Below are positions 36,014-47,696 of a DNA stretch of 64,000 nt, piece after piece. The position numbers and the translations under genes are program-made. The notes under the pieces were generated by a model, which saw only the letters and a list, made by a program, of their open reading frames with translations, did no database searches and had not been told where the DNA came from. Source of the DNA: Erigeron canadensis (Eukaryota > Streptophyta > Magnoliopsida > Asterales > Asteraceae); the NCBI RefSeq assembly GCF_010389155.1, contig NC_057762.1, positions 34,842,055 to 34,906,054 on the forward strand. Direction: 5' to 3'. Numbering within the stretch: position 1 is the first letter of the stretch; each line of letters begins with the position of its first letter.

Positions 36014-37508
36014 TGATGAGAGTCCATTTTGTGATAAAAATCCTTATTATTCCGGAACTATCGGTACTTAATGAATGATGTGATTATGCAGGTTCACGGT
36101 AGATGCGAGAGAGGGTAAATGACATCAAGTGACTTAAGAAGGAAGCCTATGAAGTTACAAGACACAAGGAAGTGATTTGGGAGCTAAACAAAGACACACA
36201 AAGAAGAACAGCAGCCACCAGCGCCGCTGGTTACCAAGCCAGCACCACTGGCCAACAACCAGCGTCGCTAGCCCAGGACCAGCGCCGCTGGTAAGCCCAC
36301 CAACGCCGTTGGTCGGCCCAGATCAGAAACCGACTTAAACACCTATTTAAGTCAAACTATCCCTCAAAACCCTAAGGGAGAGCCGATTCAGCAGCCTTAG
36401 CCGCCCAGCAACAACCCTAGGTCGACTTTGCAGATTCCAAGGAGGTTTTGGAGCTTCTACACCTTTCGATCTTCATCCTCAGTCTAGATCTTTCATCTTT
36501 ATTTACTTTATATTATCAAACAATGTCTTTCATCTTTTCAGACTTTGTTATTCCTTTAATAATGCTAGGTTAGTAGGATGAATACTTGTTTGGATCGATG
36601 TGATCATGTTAACGTTTATTTCTAGGCTAGTAGGCTAAATACTAGATTCTGTTGGAGTGTGTTTTACTGTTTATCGTAGATACATGTTTATTAGTAATTC
36701 ATGTTGCTATTGGTTTTATATCTGAACATATTAGTTTAATTCTGATGGTTGTCTATGATCATACACTAGGACTAATATGCTAGGATAGAAAACTACTAGT
36801 TGGTCTTTAACTAAAAGTAAAAAGTGATTCACTTGTAACCGAGGGATCCAAAACAATAGTAACTAGAATGAATTGAACATGAAGCTTAACAATGTCAGAC
36901 GCGATACTTTGACTTGTAACCGAGCACTGTGGTCACCAGAGAGGATTATATCTAGCCATGGCTTAACGGTTGGGTAATTAAAAGATGAACTAGTAACACA
37001 AACTTTAGGTCATTAATGCTTAAACAATGAATCTAGCGAGAATTTGTTTATAGGGTAGTGTGAGTCTAGCGACAGCACTACTAACTAGGCAAAGTGAATC
37101 TAACAAGAATCTGAGCTGTGATAAAGTTTTCAACAAACTAACAAACTAGTAGGATAGTATTTGGTCGTACCATGAGATCGGATATGCCAAACAAGTATTT
37201 TAATTTAATTAATGTTATTTGTTTTTTCAAAATATTTTCAGATTAGCCTCTTGCTAAATAAGCGGTTGTGGCTATTTTTATTTACTGTTAAAGTATTAGT
37301 TATTTAGGAGTTAGTGACAAACCCCCAAAACAACTAGAATTACACATACTAGTAGATTAGGTAAAGCAACGCGTCCCTGCGAACGATCCTGTAGCTTATC
37401 ACTAGATTGTCCTACATTGACCGGGTCCTCTTCTCGCTAGTGTGGTATATTTTAAGATAGTTACTTGTATAACTTATAAACTTAAAGACAAAATAAAAAC
37501 GCATATCA
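36014..37508. mobile_element. solo LTR of a retrotransposon (1495 bp)
   Basis: It begins TGATGAGAGTCC and ends GCATATCA, the TG...CA ends of an LTR. The flanks are ctgtc (36009-36013) and gtgtc (37509-37513), a 5-bp duplication with one mismatch. Inside are several CCAGCGCCGCTGG-like repeats (36220-36315). No gag or pol is present, so internal recombination has probably removed the body. The family is not identified with certainty. Confidence 0.6.
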
Positions 37509-39120
37509 GTGTCTTCATCTGATTGTTTCATTGGGTCGAAGAAGCAAGATGAAGAGAAAGATGGAGAGAGTGGGGCCAGCAGGTTTGGATAAATGTAAAC
37601 TAAAATAAATTAATGTTGTGGAAGAGAGGTTATAGGAAGTGAGTGTGGAAGAGGTGGATGAAGAGAGAGAAAAACTGACGTGGCAGTGTGGAAGAGGTGT
37701 GAAAGAGGGGTGGATGTGTGTAGCTTAGGGAAAGACCTAATGCTCCTTTATTTCATAGAATTTGTTAACTGCTACTTGAAGGACAACATGCACCTCAACA
37801 CCTGTTTACTTTCGTAGAAATAGTATACATTATACACATTGAAGGACCACACCTCAAAACATAAATTTCAAGCATAAGAAGTTAAAGAACATTAGTGAAC
37901 AGTTTTCATTTTTTTGAGCATAAGAACATGAGTGAATAAACATACTCAATTTTAGACCATTCGTAACCATTCACTTTTTTCATTTACGCTTGTCCTGCCA
38001 CATCAATATCACCTTCTCACTTTTTTCACCTTCTCTTTTTACCCTTAACCATTCACCTAACATTTGGTCCTTACTTTTTTATTAATTAAAATACAATACA
38101 TTAATTAAAAATTACATGTTTTTATTAATATTTAAAAATAAAAATACAATAAAAAAACCCTGTCATAACATTAATTATAGAAATTAAAATGTTTGTTTTT
38201 TTTATTGTTTTATTATTATTTTTGTTATCTGAGTATGTTTTTTGTAAAAACTAAAAGATAACTCTTCAAGCATAAAAGTGTTAGGAGATGATTGGAGACG
38301 CTTCGATTTCACTATAATCACAAGAGTTGAGCGTTGCCATTATATCGGGGAAAAAAATTGTAGTTTTTCAATTTTCAAGGAGAGGCGTGAGGGAGGTTGT
38401 TGTTCGTTGTTGTGCCTATGCCACCGTACCCTATTCTAGATGCCGCTACTTTTTTTTCTTTATATATATATATATATATAAAAGTCCAAAACCTATAAAA
38501 TTTAGAGGCCTTATAAAACTGGAGGCCCAAAGCACCTGCTTGAACTTGTACAACCATTTAGCCGACGCTGGTCAACATCTCAATACATAGATTGTCGAAG
38601 ACGATATCTGAGATTTGAGACCCATAAATCCATAACTTGTAAAAGACGTTATTGGGATTTTTTTTTTTTCTTTCTTTGGAATAGCACGTTATTGGGACTA
38701 AAAAGTTTTTTTCTTTCAAGTAAATTGTATATGGTAGATATAAGTTGGCTCATAATCATACGGTTCCAAGGACGTGACCACCTTCAATTGTCGCTTCACA
38801 TCCTAGCCGGCCATCACTTGGAAGAAATGAGGCTAAATAAATAAACGGATGATATAGTTTTTTTGATATAGAAGGTGGAAAATTTGTATGAACGCAGTTT
38901 TTGGGCTACACTATTTTAGCATTTTCCTAGTAACTAATCTACAACAATATTTAATCATCAACCGCGATTAATATCTACACAGTTATATTTTGTGAAGTAA
39001 ATTATATGAATAGCTAAAAGTTGGGCCCTCTATGTATATGTTTGATGGATGTTTATGTAGTAATAGTAAGCCTGACTAAGGATTGCATTAATTTAACATC
39101 TTCTTAATGATAAATATAAA
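37509..39120. other. intergenic, no gene seen
   Basis: The flanks of the solo LTR (35900-36013 and 37514-37760) share loosely inverted CCTCTTCCAC/GTGGAAGAGG motifs, so the LTR may have landed in an older MITE. A TA run lies at 38462-38480. No gene. Confidence 0.4.
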
Positions 39121-39288
39121 AGGAAATGCTAAATACAGCCCTAAGGGCTCTATTGTAACGTGCATAAAAAAACTTGTATCTTACATATTAAAAGTCTGCC
39201 CCTGATTTTAATGGTAAATGTACAAATAATTTATGCACCTTAAACATAGCCCTAGGGGCTGTATTTAGCAAATCCCAAATCTAAAACA
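39121..39288. mobile_element. MITE with TIRs, copy 2
   Basis: Same family as 4423-4583. The ends are GGAAATGCTAAATACAGCC and GGCTGTATTTAGCAAATCC. Flanking 9-mers aaatataaa and aaatctaaa differ at one position and may be the insertion duplication, which would fit a Mutator-type MITE. Confidence 0.6.
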
Positions 39289-39937
39289 GCATTCCGATAA
39301 ACGCGTTATATGAATTATATGAATTGCTAAAAGTTGGGCCCTCTGCTTTTGATGGATGTGTATGTAGTAACAGTAAGCCTGACAAAATGTTTCGGACTAT
39401 GGAGACCCAAAAGTCCAAAACGATGATCTAATGGGCCGGATATGTGTAGAACTCCGGATTAAGTTATGTTAAACATATTCTTGCAAAAAACAATTTCGAG
39501 TTTTCTTAGAATTCTAGCCACATGATGATTGAAACTTGAAAGTATATTCAACGATATTTGACTACGGATTAATCATAATTGTTAGGTTCTGTTTAACAAA
39601 TCCAATTTTTTATATGATTAAGGTTGTGTTTCATTGGTAAGTTCACTTAATGGAAATAGATATTGTATTTTTTTTTTTTGTTCAGGATGACATTCTAATT
39701 TTCTCATAGACGTATGAAACTGAGGACTCTTTTCATTTCAAGTGATGGGTGTTAAAAGTACTTTTAGTTTAAATTACAAATAACAAAAAAAGTGGGGATA
39801 TATCTATACAATGAATTTATTTTTGATCATATCAACATACAAATACTCCATGATAACATGCCATTTATTAAATCAATATGAAAAAAAAAAGTAACCATAA
39901 AAACTTCTTGTGGCCAATCGTTAAAGCTTTCCTGTAA
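39289..39937. other. intergenic, no gene seen
   Basis: Probably includes the 3' UTR of the acetyltransferase gene. No other feature. Confidence 0.4.
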
Positions 39938-40498
39938 CTATTTTTTCTTATTCTTTCTTGAATACACCATACCACGGATCCCATCAGGATCCGAAACAAA
40001 CCCAAGTGGTCTATAGAATCCCAACACTCGAGGCTCCGAATACAAAGCAATATTCGTGATCCCCTTCTCTAACAATTCATCCACAACTCTCTCAATTACA
40101 GCCTTGCCTAACCCAATCCCTTGAAATGTAGGGTCTACAACCACATCCCAAATAATGGCATTAAACACACCATCACCAGTAGCTCTAGCAAATGCAACCG
40201 GTCTCTTTGTTGTCTCATATTCGACCCACAACAATGAGTCCGTGTGTTCCAATGCCACCTTTATTTTGTCATTGTCTCGTTTTGGGAAACCAACCGCAAC
40301 GAATACATTGTTCAAGTGGTCCAAGTCTAGGTTGTCTATTGTACGACGTAGAATGAATCCTCGCGATTCTAGCTCTTCATCTGAGATGGCGTATTGGGCT
40401 GTCGCGAATGAGAGTTTACGAATGTTGTGGTGGGTGGTTTGAGGCGTAAAGCGAATAGGTGATCGGAATGGAAGGGTGAAGTTGCCATGAAGAAGCAT
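39938..40498 (-). CDS. GNAT-family N-acetyltransferase, probably plastid-targeted, 186 aa
   Basis: Single-exon frame. The first 35 or so residues are rich in Ser, Thr, Arg and hydroxyl residues with few acids, as in a chloroplast transit peptide. The GNAT core follows, with the acetyl-CoA binding motif A QGIGLG at 126-131 after the WDVVVDPTF strand, and a C-terminal LGFYRPLGFVSD segment typical of the fold. It resembles the small plant plastid GNAT proteins that include serotonin N-acetyltransferase-like and lysine acetyltransferase enzymes. The substrate cannot be told from sequence. The ATG at 40498 is the only one that includes the transit-like region. Confidence 0.87.
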   Translation of the reverse strand: MLLHGNFTLPFRSPIRFTPQTTHHNIRKLSFATAQYAISDEELESRGFILRRTIDNLDLDHLNNVFVAVGFPKRDNDKIKVALEHTDSLLWVEYETTKRPVAFARATGDGVFNAIIWDVVVDPTFQGIGLGKAVIERVVDELLEKGITNIALYSEPRVLGFYRPLGFVSDPDGIRGMVYSRKNKKK

Positions 40499-40864
40499 TG
40501 TGTTTGTGTGTATACAAAATTGTTATGGATAGATGGTGATCATTTGTTTGTGGTTATTATGTGAAGTTTTAAAGTTTTGTGGTCCTAGTGTCTTGCGGAC
40601 TCTATCATCCCACAAATATGTAACGCCTTTCTGATAAAAAGATAAATTAACCTGTAAACTAACATAATAAATATGGACATTGATTAGCAACATATATTTT
40701 ATCTAGACTTGTAATAATAAAAAAAAATATATTATTTTTTATTTAAGGTCAAATTAACCACAACTCTATACAGAATATTTCACTATAAGAATAAAATCCG
40801 CACATACGATTGAGAACAAGGTGCAATTCCAAACGTTTTGGTAAATTATATTTTGATGATAAAA

Positions 40865-40970
40865 TTCAAATAGTTTGTTTAGTCATCATTATTAAACATT
40901 CTAATTTAGTCACTCGCTCAAATAGTTTGTTTAGTCATCATTATTAAACATTCTAATTTAGTCACTCGCA
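40865..40970. repeat. 53-bp tandem duplication
   Basis: 40865-40917 is repeated at 40918-40970 without visible change. The unit contains TAGTTTGTTTAGTCATC. It lies between the acetyltransferase start and a Helitron-like element. Confidence 0.85.
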
Positions 40971-40997
40971 CTACACTTCATTCATTTTTCATATACG

Positions 40998-41262
40998 AGC
41001 ATAGTGCCCGCATGTTACGGCGGCTTAAAGGCCATGACAGAGAGGCGGTGGTGGAGATCGAGGGAGGCGGTACTGGAGAAAGAGGGTGGCGCGGAGGGTG
41101 ATAGAAAGTTGATGAGAGCGTGTAATGATTAAAAAGAATGAGAAAAAATGATATATAAGGGTTTTATATTTAAGTAGGGATGTAAGGGGTATTATTGGAA
41201 TACTGAAAAAAGTGCTTAATTTCCTAAAATAGATGTCCAATATGTTTTATAAGGGAGTATAG
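40998..41262 (-). mobile_element. Helitron-like element, short
   Basis: Minus-strand start TCTATACTCCCTTATAAAAC near 41262. The end is a GC-rich GCCGCCGTAACATGCGGGCA segment near 41005. Same family as the copies at 2.9, 6.5, 19.2 and 47.8 kb. Confidence 0.5.
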
Positions 41263-41434
41263 ATTTGTAAATTGTCTGGGATTTACCAATGGCAAATTGA
41301 ACCAATATATAGAAAACTAACTAGTATGTCTATTTGATAAAATTGAGAGTTATAATCAATTAATAAGTCATTTGAACAATTGTTTTTTAATATATAAAAA
41401 GATTGCCAAAACCACGAGTCCATGACCACCAATC

Positions 41435-42272
41435 GAGTTTTTTTCCAAACTAGTATAATAGGGAAACTTATTTATCAAATTAGTATACTTTTAAAAATAT
41501 TTACCAAATTAGTATAATTTTTAAAATTTATCATTTGTTGTACTCCAAGTCTTTCAATTGGAACAGATTTACATGAGTATGAATATTTTCTAAAAGTTAC
41601 GATAGTCACATGAGAGGGTAACATATTTTTACATGGAAATAATTTTTTTTAAGTTAATATTATTCCATCAAACATTGAAAAAGATGAGATTTCTTTTCAC
41701 AAGCATAAATCTTTTTGAAAATTTACCACAGTTAACACAAAAGATAGAACTTTTTTACATTGGTTATTTTTATTTAAATAATTGTTACAAAAACATTAAA
41801 ATGGACGAGATATTTATGCAGGGTATGAATCTCGTTCAAGAATTACTCCAAAACATGAAAAAGATGATAACTTTTTTCATCAACATGAAACTTTGAAAAA
41901 ATTACACCATCAAATATATCTTTTTATTATATACTCCCGTACAAAATAATATAAATGCCTCTTACACCTAAACATTAATAATAAGATTTAAAAATTAATG
42001 AATTTTGATATATCCTGTTTGTGGACAAAACCGAATGAACTCTAACTGATGAGATCAAATTGATTGATTATTTTGATCATAAAATATTACTGTAATATAT
42101 TGCTTGTTGTTCTTTGATCTATCGATCCAATAAATGTTTTTTCATATGTCATTTTTTGGTTTGTTTATTAAAAGTTTTAGATATAAATATTATACTAATT
42201 TAGTAAATATTTTTAATGTTATACTAATTTGGTAAATAAATTTTCTTATTATACTAGTTTGGAAAAAAACTC
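41435..42272. mobile_element. Mutator-like non-autonomous element (838 bp)
   Basis: About 80-bp terminal inverted repeats start GAGTTTTTTTCCAAACTAG and carry repeated AAATTAGTATA motifs. The flanking 9-mers ccaccaatc (41426-41434) and ccactaatc (42273-42281) differ by one base. Long TIRs plus a 9-bp duplication point to the Mutator superfamily. An 87-codon frame at 41633-41896 has no recognised domain. Confidence 0.72.
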
Positions 42273-42281
42273 CCACTAATC

Positions 42282-43311
42282 CACCATCATATTTGCTAGT
42301 TATACTGTTATAGTAATTACAAAAACTCACCAATTTTATTTTATACAACAATTCAAGACAAATTAGTACTTAATGAAATCTCTTAAATGGCCAGAGTCAG
42401 TAGAGTTGGATGTTTAGTGATACACTAGAAGTATAGTCACATAATAACTAATGAAATAATAATATTCGAGTTATAAAGGATAACAAATTAACAATCGAAT
42501 AAGAGCCCATACCTCCGAACTTTTTACTTGGTAAGTTGTTTCGAATGTTTTAATTTTTCTTACCAAATCCATTTGTTTAACAAGACAAATGTCCGAAATG
42601 ATTATGATGTGAGAGACACGAGACCACATGTGTGCAATAATTCATCTAAAAACACAGATTAAAAACTTAAAAATATTGAATCCAAAAACTGTGAGACTTA
42701 AAAACTATTCGTAACAATAAAAAAAAATTTTGAAAGATATATTGGGAAGTCATTGGCAATGAGGTGGGACATGTGGGTTTTCTCTAACATATAGTTGGTT
42801 TCTTCCAAAACTGTATTGGGATTTCCACCGCCATTTATGCCTTCGGATTAATAAGAATTTTTCGAGAGTCTTGGGTTTCATGTCAGGCATGCGTGTAATT
42901 TAGGAATAGGAGTAGACTAGAATTTCGTTCTAAAAAAAATTACAATTACATTGATAACCATACCGCTATTGCTACCACCACCGCTACTGCCACCGCCAGT
43001 CTTTTTTTTATTATATTTAGAATGACGTGTTAGTTGGTTAGTGGTTTGAACCCTAACAGTGACATCCAAGTGGGCAGTATGTTAGTGTTTGCTGTCACCG
43101 CATTGCGCGGGTACCCTCTTGTTTTAGTTTTATTAAATTACTAATTCTGGTTATTTATACAGTTTTTATGAGCTATGGATACTCTCAATTGAGTGATATA
43201 GAATACAAATAATTTCCTAACAAATAAGATGCTGAATTTCCCAATGTAATAACGAAATTACTTATACAATAATTAAGATAGTATTAAATAAAATCAAAGC
43301 AAACGAAAAGA
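42282..43311. other. intergenic with one Helitron-like 3' end
   Basis: A CCACCACCGCTACTGCC patch and a GCATTGCGCGGGTACC end near 42960-43120 look like the 3' part of a Helitron of the common family. The 5' end is not clear. No gene. Confidence 0.4.
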
Positions 43312-43387
43312 AGCATACATGAGAGAAGAGCATAAGCAAAACCAAAAGTAGCATACATGAGAGAAGAGCATAAGCAAAACCAAAAGT
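43312..43387. repeat. 38-bp tandem duplication
   Basis: 43312-43349 is repeated at 43350-43387 exactly. The unit contains CATGAGAGAAGAGCATAAGC. Confidence 0.85.
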
Positions 43388-43786
43388 AGTAGGCAGAGCC
43401 TGCTTGTATTAGACACGATTCTCTTAAAACATATTTATCTTCCATTTCTCCAAGTACAACTTTTGAAACATTTAATGTACCCCAAGACTAGATTGGACTA
43501 AAAGATGGTCAAAATATGATTTATCAATAGGTATTCCTAATCGTTTTGTTGAAGACAAAAGAGTAATATCACAATTTACCGTGCACATTAAACCATCTAC
43601 CACTTGTCTATCAGAATTTAATTATCCAAGTCGTTTTGTTTTCATTCATTTTACAGTCCACACAATTTAAGATGTCCTAGGAGAATCTAGAATATGTAGG
43701 TTTATTTTATTTTTAAATTTGTAATTGTATACATATGTTTCTATCATCTTGCTATACTATAATCAAAGAAAATAGTAATATATAAT

Positions 43787-44187
43787 TAGGGGTGTAAACG
43801 AGTCAAGTCTGCTCGCGAAATACTCGAATTCGACTCGTAAAAAGCTCGTTTCGAGCCGAATTCGAGCTTAACTGTTGACTCGTTTACTAAACGAATTCGA
43901 GCTCGAGCTTTGAATCCATAACTCGATTAAGCTCGCGAGCCTAAACAAGCTTTCATATATTAATCGAGCCGAGCATAAACGAGCTTTTTTCACGAACCTC
44001 TGATAATCGATTTTAGTTTTGATCACTTATCGAGCTCGATCTCGAGCCAAACTCAAACTTATTTAGTTTTTATGACAAACGAGCCGAGCTCGAGTTTATA
44101 TACTAAGACTCGAACGAGCTCGAACTCAAGCCCGAGCTCCTTAGACGATCTCGAGCTCGAGCTCAGCTCGGCTCATTTACACCCTTA
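43787..44187. mobile_element. hAT-type MITE, GAGCTCG-rich (401 bp)
   Basis: The ends TAGGGGTGTAAACGAG and TCATTTACACCCTTA are inverted repeats. They are flanked by a perfect 8-bp duplication, tatataat (43779-43786 and 44188-44195). The interior is packed with GAGCTCGAGC and CGAGCC motifs that can fold on themselves. No protein is encoded. Confidence 0.82.
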
Positions 44188-44352
44188 TATATAATCAAGG
44201 AAATTTTAGTAATGTACCTATATATACAAACTTCGCAAATAACGAAGAAAATGGTAGTATAGCTCTAACGACAAAAAGAACTAGGGGAAGGGCACATGCA
44301 CTTTGCCTGGTACATTCAACGGTAATAGTCCTATATTCTTGTATTATTAGTT

Positions 44353-45412
44353 TTTTTTTTTTTAACGGCGAAAGAAAAAGTATTATTAATAACTCAAACT
44401 AACAAGAAGCTGGCATAAAGATACATAAACAAACAAGAGAATAAACGTAAAACCAATCAAGAAATACATGGCTTACTACACCAACTATCCCAATCTAAAC
44501 GCCTTAGGTCTAATCTCTTCAAAGATTATATGAGTTGTAGAAAATATCATATTATGCACTGTGTCATTTCTCGATTTTCAGAGGCTCCAAATAGTAATAA
44601 GAATAATGACATTGAGCATTTTCTTCCAATTTTAATCCCCAGCTCGAGAATAATGAAAGGTGTATAAGTCATGGACATGAAAAGCATAAAGCGGGTTTAC
44701 CTTACACCAAGATCCAATCAAATCCCAAACCTCCATGGCAAAGGGACATGCCGTGAGAATATGATCAAGAGATTTATCAGCAAGATTACACCTAACACAA
44801 AATAAAGACCTCATCGTAACCCCTTTTTATTGAGTTAAGTTAAAGTCAGAAGTCTTTCCCGATTTGCTCTCCAATTTCTTATATTCACCTTCTTTGGAAC
44901 CCAATTGTTTCAATAATAGTTGGGGTGTGAATTGTGAACAATAGCCTGAGTCAAACTTTAGCTTCAAAACTGAAATTATGAACTCATCTTACAGCCACAT
45001 CTCTTATGGAAAACACTGATTTAGCTTTGAAACTTGATTTCCATAACCCCCCCCCCCCCCCTTTTTCTTGTTGATTGGTATATCAAGATCCACAGTTATA
45101 TTTCCATGTAAAGCGGCCACCACATGCCTCTAAAGTCTGTCTGACTCGTGTTTATAATGCCACCACCATTTCGATAGTAATGCAGCATTAGCACCTTTTA
45201 AAGATCCCATACCGAGAACACCTAACTCTTTTGGTGCCACAACATCATTCCAAGCGGCCCAACTCGTCTATTATTTTCTCGGGGGCTTTAAACAACGAGA
45301 AAAAAATATAAACGGAGACTTGATAACGCTGATTGCACTAAAGTAAATCTGCCGCCAATTGATAGAGTTTTTGCCTTCCATTTAGAGAGACGTTTTTGAA
45401 AGATATCAATAA
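44353..45412 (-). mobile_element. 5'-truncated LINE with 15-bp target-site duplication
   Basis: Read on the minus strand, it encodes the C-terminal part of a LINE reverse transcriptase polyprotein. Present are FQKRLSKWKAKTLSIGGRF (near 45400), VVAPKELGVLGMGSLKGAN (near 45240), and the zf-RVT type zinc segment CVRCNLADKSLDHILTACPF (44810-44750). Stops break the frame. The element ends in an A run (plus-strand T run at 44353). Identical 15-mers cttgtattattagtt flank it (44338-44352 and 45413-45427). This is a classic target-primed, 5'-truncated insertion. A C run at 45051-45061 lies within it. Confidence 0.9.
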
Positions 45413-45427
45413 CTTGTATTATTAGTT

Positions 45428-45993
45428 AAGTTTTAGTTTTGAACCCGTAAAAAAAGAGATTTCTAGCTCACGCTTTGAGTTTAAAAAAAAAAAAGAAGAA
45501 AAAATTGAAATCAAAATTGATTAAGAGGTTGCAATTAAAGGAAAGTTTGACACCCGGCCCCAATCATATAGGTAAAACTTCTTCCATTTCAATCTTCTGT
45601 TTATATTTTTAAGGTGTCGTTTGATCGAATTAAGCAATCTTCTATATGTGTGTTGGTTTACTTAATTTGGTAGTGCTTTTGTGTCTCCATTTCCAAATCC
45701 AACTTTATAAAGACTTTTGAATTTACCAGAGTCAATGTGGATTACTTTCCAATGACACAATGTTATAAATGTTTCACTAAATCCAGTATCTTCAAACTAG
45801 TAAAACTAAATTAATATATCAACACCATAATAAACAAAAAAAATTTGAATAAGTGGGGGAAAATTATATATATGTAAACGAGGTTTTACAGGCAGAATAA
45901 TATAATGATCGATAGGATTAGGAATAACAAATACAGCTCATATATAAATAAAAAATAAATAAATTGTGGAATTTAAAAGTAAAAATTAGAAAT
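45428..45993. other. intergenic and 3' UTR of the AGP gene
   Basis: No other feature recognised. Confidence 0.4.
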
Positions 45994-46602
45994 CTAGAGA
46001 CAGCTGAAAGCAGCGAATGCCACCACCAAACTTCCCATCACAAACTTTACCCTTTCTGCTCCACTCTGCATTATTATTTTCACAATAAATAAATAAAAGT
46101 TAATTAACAAATAATATATAAAAAAGTTATATATGATACAAACTAGTAATGCATAATGTACAAGTTATTAGTATGTAAATAAAATTACCTCATCGGCAAC
46201 ATCAGATGAAGTACTTGGACCGGGACCAGGGGCAAGAGCATCGGAAGCCGGTCCAGGCGCTGGTGACGGTGCATTGTCCTTCTTGCTGGGGGCCGGAGCG
46301 GAAGCTTCAGGAGCAATCTCCGGTGACGGAACTGGTTCAGGGACTGGAGGAGATTCAATGGTGGGAGGAGAGCTCACGGGGGTCACGGCAGGAGGTGAGC
46401 TCACCGGTGTAACAGCTGGTGGTGGTGCCATTGCAGGCGTCGGAGGTGCAGTCACCGGTGCCACCGTTGGAGCCTTGGCCGGAGCTTTGGGTAGTGGTGC
46501 AACAGTGGGTGAAACGGTGGGTGAGGCGGATGGAGATTGGCCTCCCACGGCGGCGAAGATTGTGCAGATGAATGCTAAAACGACGACGTTTTTGAGATCC
46601 AT
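45994..46602 (-). CDS. AGP: classical arabinogalactan protein, 2 exons, 161 aa
   Basis: Exons 46189-46602 and 45994-46065 (minus) join by a GT-AG intron to 161 residues. Residues 1-22 are a signal peptide. The body is rich in Pro, Ala, Ser, Thr and Val, with AP, SP and TP pairs (VTPVSSPPA repeated, APGPGP) that would be hydroxylated and carry arabinogalactan chains. Exon 2 supplies the C-terminal SGAERVKFVMGSLVVAFAAF hydrophobic tail, which reads as a GPI-anchor signal. The protein would sit on the outer face of the plasma membrane or in the wall. Without exon 2 the frame would end in an unanchored tail, so retaining the intron would give a secreted form of about 144 residues. Its role is not known. 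Confidence 0.88.
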
Positions 46603-46619
46603 TGTTTTCCTTTTATTTT

Positions 46620-47439
46620 TTTAATCTTGATTTTGTTGTGTATGTGAAGAATAGAGATAGATAGATAGGAATTGAGGGGGATATGAGAATGTGTGTATAG
46701 AGAGAGATGTGGGGATGGGTATATGTAGCCGTTAAGGTAAATTTAAGGTTCGGTGTTTTTTTACGCGTGGAGCCCACGACGACAACAATTACACTGTATA
46801 TGAGGTGTTTTGTTTTCTTTTTATGTGGGACCGCGTAACGTCTTTATACAGCTGGAATAAACTTCACATGGCCTACCGAAAGTTTTGTTGTCATTGTGAA
46901 ATCAAAAACGATCATACCACTCAAGGATTGCACTAAAACGCAAATAATTCACGGGGGTTAAAATCATTGACATAATGACAATATGACATTGTAGAGTCTT
47001 TATGGAATAAATTCATACATGGTGTGTCTAAATCAACAATGTTTAAAAATAATTCATGCAGCAATAATATATGAACACATGTAAAAAAACAATGTTAAAC
47101 AAAATTAACCTCGAGGCTTAAATTAAACTCGAAAGGGACCACTTTTCGCCCCTTCAAAAGGCTTTCTCTTCTATGTATAATTGTATATCGAATAGATGTA
47201 AAAAACTTTTAGATATAGATTGGGGGAAAGAACGTGAAATGTACACACGATACAGTTCATGATGTTAGATTAATGTGGGTTCTTCGGACTTAAGTTATGT
47301 TTTTAGTGTAAATATTAAGTTGTCAAGCACTTCCTTTGGAGCAGTAGTTAAAAACTTATCCTTGCTACTAAAAGAATTAACTCTTGCTTATAAGTTATAA
47401 GCAATTATCTACATAGTTTACGACTATATCACATAATGA
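46620..47439. other. AGP upstream region and intergenic
   Basis: AGP promoter region near 46620-46760, with GATA/TAGA simple repeat at 46650. No other gene. Confidence 0.4.
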
Positions 47440-47625
47440 TCAAAGTCCTTCAATGAAGCAGGTTTGAGTTCTGCAGAGGGGACAGAATTTTACTCCAATT
47501 AAATAGAGGTTTCTCCTCATACTAGGTATTGAGGGTGATGGAGCTATCTAGCGCGGACCCGGTTAAGACAACGTAAGCTAAATCTCCTGTTGCGAGCAAA
47601 TGATCCACACCTTTAAAAAATAAAA
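47440..47625 (+). mobile_element. SINE-like repeat, same family as 32.1 kb
   Basis: It has a B-box-like GGTTTGAGTTC near 47461, the shared body block ACTAGGTATTGAGGGTGA, the block GTTGCGAGCAAATGATC, and an A-rich tail near 47610-47632. It runs opposite to the copy at 32110-32398. Confidence 0.55.
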
Positions 47626-47696
47626 AATAAAAAGTTGTGTATATAATTTAACATTTTTCAAAAACTGTGAAGGAAGTAGCGTTAGATCTACTATAT

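Noticed and set aside
37930..38310. Possible MITE starting TTTAGACCATTCG
   Set aside because: No matching inverted right end or target duplication found.
46274..46624. 116-codon glycine/alanine-rich plus-strand frame
   Set aside because: Reverse-strand shadow of the AGP Pro/Ala codons, not a glycine-rich protein gene.
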